This document shows positions 33,201-41,781 of a stretch of 64,000 bases of DNA, in pieces; within the stretch, counting starts at the first letter, position 1, and each line of letters begins with the position of its first letter. The DNA comes from JALZEG01 sp046263255 (GTDB lineage: Bacteria; Actinomycetota; CADDZG01; WHSQ01). The DNA lies in assembly GCA_046263255.1 (NCBI GenBank), contig JBHELD010000031.1, positions 1 to 64,000 of the forward strand. Direction: 5' to 3'. The notes beneath the pieces were generated by a model. That model saw only the letters and a program-made list of their open reading frames with translations, did no database searches and was not told the origin of the DNA. The translations under genes and the position numbers were made by a program.

Positions 33201-33314
33201 ATCGAAGGCGTGCTGGCGGAGGACTTCCGGCCGAACCCCGAGGCCGACTGCAAGTGGTGCAGGTTCAAGCCGCTGTGCCCGCTGTGGTCCGAGGGCAAGG
33301 AGCTTCCGGCATGA
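30240..33314 (+). CDS. adnA: AdnA-like helicase-nuclease subunit (UvrD-like motor plus RecB-like nuclease)
   Basis: A 1024-residue subunit of a double-strand-break resecting complex. The motor carries Walker A GGPGTGKT (30-37). Motif II reads DDGQ (236-239) where active UvrD motors have DExQ, which suggests a weak or auxiliary motor. Motifs SYRLGESV, LSFHGAKGREW and LYVAVTRATRR complete the SF1 set. The C-terminal nuclease has GRIDRVD, Asp905 and Lys907 in SDYKTSK. Cys783, 1004, 1007 and 1013 are spaced for a 4Fe-4S cluster. Gene order and the 4-bp ATGA overlap with the next gene match the mycobacterial adnA-adnB pair. The start is GTG 30240, with TAGGTT nearby, perhaps leaderless. Confidence 0.82.
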   Translation: MGSERTLRVRLDGCQQAVAGHGSGPLVAYGGPGTGKTTVLEERFLRLAQAPGCSPDRILFLVPNRAQKMALQHRLTTRLLTGPRQALVEVPVYTWHGLAHHLVSRHYDRLAYPEPPVLLTSPEQWGLARDALETEDEANWPHHRHLLRNRGFVDEVVDFCIRAEQRLLDDPQLDALAAARPAWAALVRFFKGHRRRMRDRSRVDYPTLLADAAELVAQHDDVRAALHRRFLHVLVDDGQELALVQQRLLHFVAGLDEGGQRDRSLVVAGDPDSAIETFRGAEPGWIDDFEKEFGPHETVTLTTSYRLGESVGRAALELIARNGAGDHRFTRCAGETSLEVRRYGNLATELTSIARELRASHVRDRVPYEDMAVLLTSPRSMLPPLERALDSLEVPFSVAAPDRPLAREPVVRAFDDLAAVAFDAGPDPEKVVELLRSPLVGLDDAAVRDLERLARLRGRALADLLADLPGEDELDPDAAARVRELLELRDALAAKKDVPADEAFWVVWERSRLCRELQAAARRDLNDPANRDLDALYAFGQALSRFVERRHGRDATYAEYRKAMDRADFGSDPWLPPERARRGVQVLSFHGAKGREWAVVAVGGVIEGAIPKGRRASGLFDPYYLDEPDPVERTKKNEMEDRRVLYVAVTRATRRCIVTTSPGPTRRGEPSRFIAELVGATPEPEGPGDWPPLTFTEAAARHRGVLADAAAPRAERVAALAAIARVCELDPGCSAAQPREWWWRWDWTEGAVSLREQQGDGAAELPADKLRTSYSRISTYDNCGLQYLCAVALGLDPDSSHNMQFGSVIHKVFEELESGALREPRAAYERYDELFRAIASQFPNKATARQFHREGQLMIERYGRYLKPGSAAVAEASFKVDFQGHRITGRIDRVDRIGRNLVISDYKTSKSVASWEEAKTSLQLAIYYLAATTPGATEPPAPDLTALGEPVSMQLVYPNVPPARGDVQRRSQTPEEAQEALQRLPALIEGVLAEDFRPNPEADCKWCRFKPLCPLWSEGKELPA

Positions 33315-36300
33315 CGGCCGACCCCCGGCGGTCGGCCGCGATACGCGCCGCGCTCCGCGGCTTCGACCCCACGGACGAGCAGTGGGCGGCGATCGCCCAC
33401 CCGCTCGAGCCGCTCCACCTGATCGCCGGTGCGGGTTCCGGCAAGACCGCCGTCATGGCCGCGCGCATTGCGTGGGCGCTCGAGGCCCGGTCGCTGTCGC
33501 CCGGGCACGTGCTCGGTCTGACGTTCACGAACAAGGCCGCGGACGAGCTGCGCGAGCGTATCGGGCTCGCGCTCGAAGAGCTGCGCGACGACTCGGGCGA
33601 GGACGTGACGGTCCAGACGTACAACGCGTTCGCGGCGGGAATCGTGCGCGACCACGGGTTGCTGGTGGGCGTCGAGCCGGATGCGGGGCTGCTGAGCGAG
33701 GCGCAGCAGTGGCAGCTGGTGCTGTCCTGTCTGGACGATCTTCCGCCGTTCGACGCGCTCGAGATCCGTTCGTCCTACGTCGTCGGGCAGACGCTCGCGC
33801 TCGCCGGCGCCGTCGCCGACCACATGGTCGGCCTCGACGACATCGACGCGGCCGCGCAGCGCATCCTCTCGATGGCAGGCGCCGAGGACAAGATCGTGCA
33901 GACCGCGGCCAAGCGTCGCGAGCTGGTCCGGGCGGTCGCGGCCTACGTCGCGGCGAAACGGCGCACGTCCCGGATCGACTTCGGCGACCAGGTGACGAAG
34001 GCGGTCCAGGTGCTCGTCGAGTTCCCGGACGTGCGCGCGGCGTACCGCCGGAGGTTCCCGTTCGTGCTGCTCGACGAGTACCAGGACACGAACGTCGCCC
34101 AGCGAAAGCTCCTCCAGGAGCTCGTAGGCGAGGGCGGTGCGGTGACGGCCGTGGGCGACGCGCGGCAGGCGATCTTCGCCTGGCGCGGGGCCACGATGTA
34201 CAACCTCATCGGCTTCCCGTCGGACTTCCCGAGGGACGACGGCGCGCCTTACGAGCCCGTGTCCCTGTCCGAGAACTTCCGGTCGGGGCGGCGGATCCTC
34301 GAGGTCGCGAACAGGGTGGTCGACCCGATCGACCCGTCGCGCCGGCCGGGCGAGCCCCTGCGGGCGCACCTCGCGAACGGCGAGGGCCGCGTGCAGGTGG
34401 GTCTGTTCACCGACGAGCGCGCCGAGGCGGCGTGGGTAGCGGCCGAGTGCGAGCGCCTCCACGGCACGACGCTGGCCGAGGGACGCGAGCCGGCCGCATG
34501 GAAGGACATCGCGATCCTGGTTCGGCGCAAGGCCGCGATGGACATGATCCTGCAGGCCCTCGAGGAGCGGTCGGTCCCGGTCGAGGTCGTGGGGCTCGGA
34601 GGACTGCTGAAGACCCCCGAGGTGACCGAGATCGTGTCGTGGCTGCGCGCGCTCGAGACGAAGCCGGGCGCGAACCGGTGGCTGGCGCGGATCCTGCTCG
34701 GCCCCCGGTGGCGCGTCCACTACCGGGACCTGTCGTTGCTCGCGCGCTGGGCCGCGGGGCGCAACGCCGACCTGCGCGTGCAGCTCGCCGGCGGCGACGA
34801 GGTGGCGGCGCGTGACGTCGAGCCCGGCGACGTCGGGTTCTCGCTGACGGAGGCCCTGGCCCACGTCGACGAGATCGCGGGCCGGGGGGCCGAGGCGCGC
34901 CGGCGCCTCGGCGCGTTCTCGCAGCGGCTGGCGACGTTGCGGCGGCGGTCGAACGCGTCTCTGCTCGAGCTCGTGCAGGACGTCGTGCGGCAGGCGGGGA
35001 TCCTCGACGCCCTCGACTCCTCCTCGTCGCGGACGGCGGCGACCGCGAAGCAGAACATCTCGAACTTCCTCGACCAGGTCGCCGCCTTCGCGCCGGTCGA
35101 AGGCGACGCGACGCTGCGCAGCTTCATCGCCTATCTGGACGCGGCCGAGCAGGCGGAGGAGACCCTCGACGCGACGCAGCCCGCCGACCAGGACTCGGTG
35201 AAGCTGATGACCGTGCACACCGCGAAGGGGCTCGAGTTCGAGTGCGTCTTCGTCCCCTTGGTCGCGGCGGCCGTCGGGCGCAGCGGCGAGCCCGTCTACT
35301 CGATCTTCCCGAACACGCGCAGCTCCAACCCGCTGACGAGCTACTCGGAGCTGCCGTACGAGGTCCGCGAGGACGCGGAGCACCTGCCGCAGTTCGACGG
35401 CAATCTCAACGACTTCCAGAAGGCCGTGCGCGAACGTGTCCTGGAGGACGAGCGCAGGCTGTTCTACGTCGCGCTCACGCGGGCGAAGCAGAACCTCGCC
35501 GTGACCGCGTCGTGGTGGTACGGGCGCGACAAGCAGCCGAAGGGGCCGTCGCCGTTCTGGACCGAGCTCGCGGAGCTCGCCGACACGGGCCTGGTCGAGT
35601 GCGTGGTCTCCACCGAGGCCCCCGAGGCGAACCCGCTGTTCCACGCGATGGAGGACCGGCGCGCCTGGCCTCCCGAGCCGCGCGTCGGGATCGCCGACGA
35701 GCTCTTCCCGCAGGGCTGGGGCGCGGCCGCCGACGCGGTCGTCGCGGGGGAGACTTCGGTCGACGAGCTTCTCGCGCCGCTGGCCCCTGCCGAGCGCGCG
35801 GCCGCTGCGTCCGCGATCGCGTCCTACGAGGACGAGCTGCAGGTGATCGCCGCGGCCGCGGCTCCGCCGGCGCGAGGCGAGCCGGCCCTTCCGGAGTTCG
35901 TCTCGGCCACCCAGTACGTGCGCCTCGCCGCGGGCGAGCTCGAGCCGTGGGACGTCGTCCGGCCGCTGCCCGACCGTCCGACGCCCGCCCGCCGGCTCGG
36001 CACCGAGGTCCACCGCGCGATCGAGGAGCGGTCCCGCGGGATCTCGGCCTTCCCGGACGAAGAGGAGCTCGACAAGGCGGGAGAGGTGACCGCGCAGGGC
36101 GTCGTCCACGAGCTCATGGCGAACTGGAGGGCTTCCGGGTATGCGCAGCGCGAGCTCGCGGTGCTGCCGTCGGGCGAGGCGATGGTCGAGCTGCCGTTCA
36201 CCCTCGAGCGGGACGGGCGCTTCGTGCGCGGCCGAATCGACGCGGTGTTCGAGAGTCCCGGCGGCGGTCTCGAGATCGTCGACTTCAAGACCGGCCGGAG

Positions 36301-36460
36301 GTTCGAGCGGTCCGGCGACGGCCCCGACCAGCTCGCCCTGTATGCCGAGGCGCTGGACGCGAACGGGCTGATCCCGGAGGGGGCCGACGTCGTCCTCAGC
36401 TACGTCTTCCTCGACGGCGGTCCTCCCGTCTCGCGGCCGTGGAGCCGCGCCGGCGCGTGA
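33311..36460 (+). CDS. adnB: AdnB-like helicase-nuclease subunit
   Basis: 1049 residues, expected to be the lead motor of the AdnAB-type end-resection machine. Walker A GAGSGKT (40-46), motif II DEYQD (255-259), SENFRSG, TVHTAKGLEFE and FYVALTRAKQ are all intact. The C-terminal PD-(D/E)XK nuclease has Asp977 in GRIDAV and Asp991/Lys993 in VDFKTG, but no Cys cluster. The ATG overlaps the adnA-like stop (ATGA). In mycobacteria AdnAB unwinds and degrades duplex ends, functionally replacing RecBCD; the same is inferred here. The Lhr gene begins 28 nt downstream, so the whole repair block may be one operon. Confidence 0.85.
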   Translation: MTADPRRSAAIRAALRGFDPTDEQWAAIAHPLEPLHLIAGAGSGKTAVMAARIAWALEARSLSPGHVLGLTFTNKAADELRERIGLALEELRDDSGEDVTVQTYNAFAAGIVRDHGLLVGVEPDAGLLSEAQQWQLVLSCLDDLPPFDALEIRSSYVVGQTLALAGAVADHMVGLDDIDAAAQRILSMAGAEDKIVQTAAKRRELVRAVAAYVAAKRRTSRIDFGDQVTKAVQVLVEFPDVRAAYRRRFPFVLLDEYQDTNVAQRKLLQELVGEGGAVTAVGDARQAIFAWRGATMYNLIGFPSDFPRDDGAPYEPVSLSENFRSGRRILEVANRVVDPIDPSRRPGEPLRAHLANGEGRVQVGLFTDERAEAAWVAAECERLHGTTLAEGREPAAWKDIAILVRRKAAMDMILQALEERSVPVEVVGLGGLLKTPEVTEIVSWLRALETKPGANRWLARILLGPRWRVHYRDLSLLARWAAGRNADLRVQLAGGDEVAARDVEPGDVGFSLTEALAHVDEIAGRGAEARRRLGAFSQRLATLRRRSNASLLELVQDVVRQAGILDALDSSSSRTAATAKQNISNFLDQVAAFAPVEGDATLRSFIAYLDAAEQAEETLDATQPADQDSVKLMTVHTAKGLEFECVFVPLVAAAVGRSGEPVYSIFPNTRSSNPLTSYSELPYEVREDAEHLPQFDGNLNDFQKAVRERVLEDERRLFYVALTRAKQNLAVTASWWYGRDKQPKGPSPFWTELAELADTGLVECVVSTEAPEANPLFHAMEDRRAWPPEPRVGIADELFPQGWGAAADAVVAGETSVDELLAPLAPAERAAAASAIASYEDELQVIAAAAAPPARGEPALPEFVSATQYVRLAAGELEPWDVVRPLPDRPTPARRLGTEVHRAIEERSRGISAFPDEEELDKAGEVTAQGVVHELMANWRASGYAQRELAVLPSGEAMVELPFTLERDGRFVRGRIDAVFESPGGGLEIVDFKTGRRFERSGDGPDQLALYAEALDANGLIPEGADVVLSYVFLDGGPPVSRPWSRAGA

Positions 36461-36488
36461 CCGACCCGGCGCCCGGCATCATGGTGAG

Positions 36489-39400
36489 GTGAGCGACCCC
36501 AAGGCCTCCCGCGCGACCCTCGACCGGTTCACCGCGCCGACGCGGGCGTGGTTCGAGGCGGCGTTCGCCGCGCCGACTGGGGCGCAGGAGGGCGCGTGGG
36601 ACGCGATCGCGGGCGGCCGCAGCGCCCTCGTCGTCGCTCCGACCGGGTCCGGGAAGACGCTCGCGGCGTTCCTGTGGTCGATCGACCGCCTGTCGGCGCC
36701 GCGGCCCCGGGACGCCGCCCCGGGGGTGCGCGTGCTGTACGTGTCGCCGCTGAAGGCGCTCGCGGTCGACATCGAGAGGAACCTGAGGTCGCCGCTCGCG
36801 GGGATCAGGGGGGCCGCGGTCCGCCTCGGGGTGCCGCCGCCCGAGATCTCCGTCTCGGTCCGCACCGGCGACACGCCCCAGGAGGACCGCCGCCGCTTCG
36901 CGGCGCGACCGAGCGACATCCTGATCACGACCCCCGAGTCGCTGTTCCTGCTGCTGACCTCGGCGGCGCGCGACGCCCTGCGGACGGTCGAGACCGTGAT
37001 CGTCGACGAGGTGCACGCGCTGGCGGGGACGAAACGCGGCTCGCACCTCGCGCTGTCGCTCGAGCGCCTCGACGAGTTGCTCGCCGCTCCCGCGCAGCGG
37101 ATCGGGCTGAGCGCGACCGTCCGTCCGCACGAGGAGGTCGCGCGCTGGCTGGGCCCGGACGTCGACGTCGTCGCGGTGCCGAGCGAGAAGGAGCTCGACC
37201 TGTCGGTGGTCGTCCCGGTCGAGGACATGTCTGCTCTCGGGGAGCCCCTGGACGAGCCGCCGGGAGGTTCGGTCTCGGGGCCAGAGGCGAGAACAAGCGT
37301 CTGGCCGCACGTGGAGGCGGCGCTGCTCGAGCGCGTCAGGGCGCACGCGTCGACGATCGTGTTCGCGAACTCGCGGCGGCTGGCCGAGCGGTTGTGCGCG
37401 CGGCTGAACGAGCTCGCGGGCGAGCCCATCGCGCGGGCGCACCACGGCTCGGTGAGCCGCGAGCAGCGGCTGCTGATCGAGGACGACCTGAAGTCCGGAC
37501 GTCTTCCCGCGGTGGTCGCGACGAGCTCGCTCGAGCTCGGGATCGACATGGGCGCGGTCGACCTGGTCGTGCAGGTCGAGGCGCCGGACTCGGTCGCGTC
37601 GGGGCTGCAGCGCGTGGGCCGTGCGGGTCACCGGGTGGGCGCGGTGAGCCGCGGCGTCTTCTTCCCCAAGTTCCGCGGCGACCTCCTGGAGTGCGCCGTG
37701 GTGGTGCAGCGCATGCGCGCGGGCGCGATCGAGGCGCTGCGGTACCCGCGGAACCCGCTCGACGTCCTCGCCCAGCAGATCGTCGCGATGGTCGCGATGG
37801 AGCCCTGGGAGGTGGACGCGCTCGAGGACGTCGTGCGGCGCGCGGCCCCCTTCCGCGATTTGCCGCGCCAGGGCCTCGAGAGCGTCCTCGAGATGCTCTC
37901 CGGCCGGTATCCGTCGAGCGACTTCGCCGAGCTGCGGCCGCGGATCAACTGGGAGCGCGCGACGAACGTCCTCTCGCCGCGCGGGAGCGCGCAGCGCCTC
38001 GCGGTCACCTCCGGCGGGACGATCCCGGACCGGGGGCTGTTCGGCGTGTTCCTCGTAGGCGAGAAGCAGACGCGCGTCGGCGAGCTCGACGAGGAGATGG
38101 TCTACGAGAGCAGGCCCGGCGACGTCTTCCTCCTCGGCGCCTCGAGCTGGATGATCGAGGAGATCACGCACGACCGCGTGCTCGTCTCGCCGGCGCCGGG
38201 CGTTCCCGGAAAGATGCCGTTCTGGCACGGCGACGCGCCCGGACGCCCCGTCGAGCTGGGCCGCGCGCTGGGCGAGTTCGTGCGCGAGGTCGCGTCGGCG
38301 GCCCCCGAGGAGCAGGCGCGGCGGCTGAGCGCGGCGGGGCTGGACGAGCTCGCGACGGCGAACCTGGTCGCGTACCTGAACGAGCAGAAGGAGGCTACGG
38401 GCACGCTCCCGGACGACCGGACGATCGTGATCGAGCGCTTCCGCGACGAGCTCGGCGACTGGCGCGTGTGCATCCATTCCTGCTTCGGCGCGCGCGTGCA
38501 CGCGCCGTGGTCGCAGGCCGTCGAGGCGCGCTTCCGGGAGCGCCTCGGGCTCGACGTGCAGACGATGTACACCGACGACGGGATCGTCGTGCGCGTCCCC
38601 GAGGCCGACGACGCGCCGCCGTCGGACTCGGTGCTGTTCGAGCCGGAGGAGATCGAGGACGTGGTGCTCGGGCAGGTGGGGAGCTCGGCACTGTTCGCCA
38701 GCCGCTTCCGCGAATGCGCGGCGCGCTCCCTGCTGCTGCCCAAGCGGCGGCCCGGCACGCGGACGCCCTTGTGGCAGCAGCGGCAGAAGAGCGCGGTGCT
38801 GCTCCAGGCGGCGTCGAAGCACGAGTCGTTCCCGGTCGTGCTCGAGACGTACCGCGAGTGCCTGCAGGACGTGTTCGACCTGCCGGCGCTCGTCGAGCTG
38901 ATGGCGGCGGTGCGCCGGCGCGAGCTCCGCGTGGTCGAGGTCGACACCCCGGTTCCGTCGCCCTTCGCCGGGTCGCTCCAGTTCGGCTACGTGAGCGCGT
39001 TCATGTACGAGGGGGACGCCCCGCTGGCCGAACGGCGCGCGCAGGCGCTGTCGCTCGACCGGTCGCTGCTCGCCGAGCTCATGGGCCGCGAGGAGCTGCG
39101 CGAGCTGATCGACGACGCCGCGCTCGCCGACCTCGAGATCGACCTCCAGGCGCTGGGCGAGCGCGGGAGGGCCGCGGACGCCGACGGCGCGGCCGACCTG
39201 TTGCGCCGGCTCGGCGACCTGGCCCGCGAGGAGATCCGCGCACGCTCCACCGACTCCGCCGCGTCCGAGGGATGGGTGCGCGAGCTCGTCGAGCGGGGCC
39301 GCGTGCTGGAGGTAAGGGTCGCGGGGGACGAGCGCCTGATCGCGGCCGAGGACGCGGCGCGCTACCGCGACGCGCTGGGGGCCGCGCTGCCGGTGGGCGT

Positions 39401-40898
39401 GCCGGGGGCGTTCCTCGAGCCGGTCGCGGATCCCCTGGCGGACCTCGTCGCCCGCTACGCACGCACGCACGGTCCCTTCACGGAGGACGACGTCGCGGGC
39501 CGGTTCGGCCTCGGGCGCGCCGTCGCGCTGAACGCGCTGCAGGCGCTCGAGGCGGACGGGCGCGTCGTCGAGGGCGAGTTCCGTCCCGGCGGAAGCGGGC
39601 GCGAGTGGATCGACGTCGAGGTGCTGCGGTTGCTGCGGCGCCGTTCTCTCGCCGCCTTCCGCAAGGACGTCGAGCCGGTCGGCCCGGAGGTCCTCGCGCG
39701 CTTTTCCGCCGCGTGGCACGGCGTCGGTTCCTACGGCCCGCGCGCGGCGACGCCCGATGCCCTCCTGGCGGTCGTCGAGCAGCTTCAGGGGGCGCCCCTG
39801 CCCGCGTCCGCCCTCGAGACGAGGATCCTCCCGGCCCGGCTCCCGGGCTACTCGCCCGCGCTCCTGGACCAGATGGGCGCGTCGGGCGAGATCGTGTGGT
39901 GCGGCGCCGGAGCACTCGGAAGCGCGGATGGCTGGGTCGTCCTCGCGCTCGCCGACCGGGCGAACCTGTTGTTGCCGGAGAAGAGCGCCGCAGAGCCGAC
40001 GCCCGCGGCTGCGGCCGCGCTCGACGCGCTGTCTTCGGGCGGCGCGCTGTTCTTCCGGCAGGTCTCCGACGCCGTCGGGAGCACCGACGACACGGGGCTG
40101 CTGCTCGCCCTGTGGGAGCTCGTGTGGGCGGGGCAGGTGACGAACGACACGCTGGCGCCGCTGCGCGCGCTGCTGCGCGGGGGAACGCGCCCGGCGCGGC
40201 CCGGCAGGCGGGGCCGGGGCTTCCCGTCGCGTACCGGGCCGCCCGCAGCGGCGGGACGCTGGAGCGTCGTCCCCGATCGCCGGGGCGACGCCACGCGACG
40301 GCTGCACGCGACGGCGGAGCAGCTCCTCGTCCGTCACGGGATCGTCACGCGCGGCGCGGTGATGGCCGAGCGCGTCGCCGGCGGGTTCGCCGGCGTCTAC
40401 GGCGTCTTGAAGGCGTTCGAGGAGGCCGGCCGGTGCCGGCGCGGCTACTTCGTCGAAGGGCTGGGGGGGGCCCAGTTCGCGATGCCCGGCGCGGTCGACC
40501 GGCTGCGGTCGATGGAGGACCACGCCGACCCCGCGGCGCGCACGCAGGTGCTTGCCGCGGTCGACCCGGCGAACCCGTACGGTGCCGCGCTCGAGTGGCC
40601 GCAGCGCGAGGGAAGCCACCGGCCGGGACGCAAGGCGGGCGCGCTCGTCGTGCTCGTCGACGGGAGGCTCGCGATCTACGTCGAGAAGGGCGGGCGCAGC
40701 CTCCTGTCCTACTTCGACGACCCCGAGGTCATCGGACCCGCGGTCGACGCGCTGGCGCTCGCGGCGCAGGACGGCGCCCTCGGACGTCTGACGGTCGAGC
40801 GCGCCGACGGCGCCGCCGTGGAGGACACGCCGTTCGCGCAGGCGCTGATCGACGCGGGGTTCCGGCAGACGTCGCGCGGCCTCCGCCTTCGTGCCTGA
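36489..40898 (+). CDS. lhr: Lhr-type large ATP-dependent helicase
   Basis: 1469 residues, the usual size of bacterial full-length Lhr. The N-terminal SF2 core has Walker A APTGSGKT (50-57), motif II DEVH (173-176), SATVRP (motif III) and VGRAGHRVG (motif VI). It is followed by the Lhr winged-helix and beta-barrel modules and the long Lhr C-terminal domain. Lhr is a 3'-5' helicase able to unwind RNA:DNA hybrids and is induced by DNA damage in mycobacteria. The start is GTG 36489. Its stop overlaps the start of a Nei2-type glycosylase by 8 bp, the same pairing as in mycobacteria, which supports a shared base-damage repair role. Confidence 0.92.
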   Translation: MSDPKASRATLDRFTAPTRAWFEAAFAAPTGAQEGAWDAIAGGRSALVVAPTGSGKTLAAFLWSIDRLSAPRPRDAAPGVRVLYVSPLKALAVDIERNLRSPLAGIRGAAVRLGVPPPEISVSVRTGDTPQEDRRRFAARPSDILITTPESLFLLLTSAARDALRTVETVIVDEVHALAGTKRGSHLALSLERLDELLAAPAQRIGLSATVRPHEEVARWLGPDVDVVAVPSEKELDLSVVVPVEDMSALGEPLDEPPGGSVSGPEARTSVWPHVEAALLERVRAHASTIVFANSRRLAERLCARLNELAGEPIARAHHGSVSREQRLLIEDDLKSGRLPAVVATSSLELGIDMGAVDLVVQVEAPDSVASGLQRVGRAGHRVGAVSRGVFFPKFRGDLLECAVVVQRMRAGAIEALRYPRNPLDVLAQQIVAMVAMEPWEVDALEDVVRRAAPFRDLPRQGLESVLEMLSGRYPSSDFAELRPRINWERATNVLSPRGSAQRLAVTSGGTIPDRGLFGVFLVGEKQTRVGELDEEMVYESRPGDVFLLGASSWMIEEITHDRVLVSPAPGVPGKMPFWHGDAPGRPVELGRALGEFVREVASAAPEEQARRLSAAGLDELATANLVAYLNEQKEATGTLPDDRTIVIERFRDELGDWRVCIHSCFGARVHAPWSQAVEARFRERLGLDVQTMYTDDGIVVRVPEADDAPPSDSVLFEPEEIEDVVLGQVGSSALFASRFRECAARSLLLPKRRPGTRTPLWQQRQKSAVLLQAASKHESFPVVLETYRECLQDVFDLPALVELMAAVRRRELRVVEVDTPVPSPFAGSLQFGYVSAFMYEGDAPLAERRAQALSLDRSLLAELMGREELRELIDDAALADLEIDLQALGERGRAADADGAADLLRRLGDLAREEIRARSTDSAASEGWVRELVERGRVLEVRVAGDERLIAAEDAARYRDALGAALPVGVPGAFLEPVADPLADLVARYARTHGPFTEDDVAGRFGLGRAVALNALQALEADGRVVEGEFRPGGSGREWIDVEVLRLLRRRSLAAFRKDVEPVGPEVLARFSAAWHGVGSYGPRAATPDALLAVVEQLQGAPLPASALETRILPARLPGYSPALLDQMGASGEIVWCGAGALGSADGWVVLALADRANLLLPEKSAAEPTPAAAAALDALSSGGALFFRQVSDAVGSTDDTGLLLALWELVWAGQVTNDTLAPLRALLRGGTRPARPGRRGRGFPSRTGPPAAAGRWSVVPDRRGDATRRLHATAEQLLVRHGIVTRGAVMAERVAGGFAGVYGVLKAFEEAGRCRRGYFVEGLGGAQFAMPGAVDRLRSMEDHADPAARTQVLAAVDPANPYGAALEWPQREGSHRPGRKAGALVVLVDGRLAIYVEKGGRSLLSYFDDPEVIGPAVDALALAAQDGALGRLTVERADGAAVEDTPFAQALIDAGFRQTSRGLRLRA

Positions 40899-41676
40899 GG
40901 GCGACACGGTCTTCGTTGCCGCGGGGCGGCTCCACCGGGCCATGGCCGGGAAGGTCCTCACGAAGACCGACTTCCGGGTCCCGGCGATCGCGACCGCCGA
41001 CCTGTCGGGTCGCCGCGTCCTGGAGGTCGCGTCGCGCGGCAAGCACTTCCTCTTCCGCTTCGACGGCGGGATCACCTTCCACAACCACCTGAAGATGGAC
41101 GGCGAGTGGCACCTCTACCGGCCGGGCGCGCGGGCGCGGGGGCCGGCGCACGCGGTCCGGGCCGTGCTCGAGACCGAGGATTGGCGGGCCGTCGGCATCC
41201 ACCTCGGCGTGGTCGAGCTGGTACCGACCGAGCGCGAGGACGAGGTCGTCGGACACCTCGGCCCCGACCCGTTGACGTCGTGGGACGCCGCCGAGGCGTT
41301 GCGTCGCCTGCGCCTGCACGCGGACCGCGCGATCGGCGAGGTGCTCCTCGACCAGACGGTGATCGCCGGGCCCGGCAACGTCTACCGGTGCGAGATCTGC
41401 TTTCTGCGCGGGTTGGACCCGTGGACGCCGGTGGCCGCGGTGCCGGACCACGAGGGCCTCGTCGACCTGACGCGGCGGCTGCTCCAGGCCAACCGCACCA
41501 CCGGCACGCAGGTCACGACGGGCGACGACCGGCCCGGCCGCCAGCGGTGGGTGTACGGCCGCGGGGGCCGGCCCTGCCGCCGCTGCGAGACGGCGATCCT
41601 GCGGAAGGACCACGAGCAGGGCCGCGCCAGGACGACGTACTGGTGCCCCTCCTGCCAGCCGCCGCACGCCATCTGA
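40891..41676 (+). CDS. nei2: Fpg/Nei-family DNA glycosylase (Nei2-like)
   Basis: 261 residues. After Met removal the N-terminal Pro2-Glu3 (PEGD) provides the catalytic imine-forming residue and acid. Lys51 in SRGKH is the conserved DNA-contacting lysine, and DQTVIAGPGNVYRCE is the H2TH region. A zinc finger closes the protein (Cys229, Cys232, Cys252, Cys255). It removes oxidised bases and nicks the strand. The GTG start lies within the end of the Lhr gene, so translation is coupled. A hairpin pair follows the stop. Confidence 0.9.
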   Translation: MPEGDTVFVAAGRLHRAMAGKVLTKTDFRVPAIATADLSGRRVLEVASRGKHFLFRFDGGITFHNHLKMDGEWHLYRPGARARGPAHAVRAVLETEDWRAVGIHLGVVELVPTEREDEVVGHLGPDPLTSWDAAEALRRLRLHADRAIGEVLLDQTVIAGPGNVYRCEICFLRGLDPWTPVAAVPDHEGLVDLTRRLLQANRTTGTQVTTGDDRPGRQRWVYGRGGRPCRRCETAILRKDHEQGRARTTYWCPSCQPPHAI

Positions 41677-41742
41677 TGCGGGCGGAGGTCGCCGGATCGA
41701 TGGGGGTGGTGGTTCCGCGGTGCACCATTACCCCCGTCGGTT

Positions 41743-41780
41743 CGCGGCGCCTTCGCCGCGGGTAGCGCCGGTGTGGCGCT
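41743..41780. terminator. Double hairpin between convergent genes
   Basis: Two adjacent short hairpins (CGCGGC / GCCGCG at 41743-41760 and AGCGCC / GGCGCT at 41764-41780) lie between the Nei2-like gene and the CocE-like gene. Confidence 0.5.
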
Positions 41781-41781
41781 C

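Noticed and set aside
36396..41084. 1562-codon minus-strand frame opposite lhr
   Set aside because: No recognisable motif, extreme Arg content, and it lies entirely opposite the well-supported Lhr and Nei2 genes.
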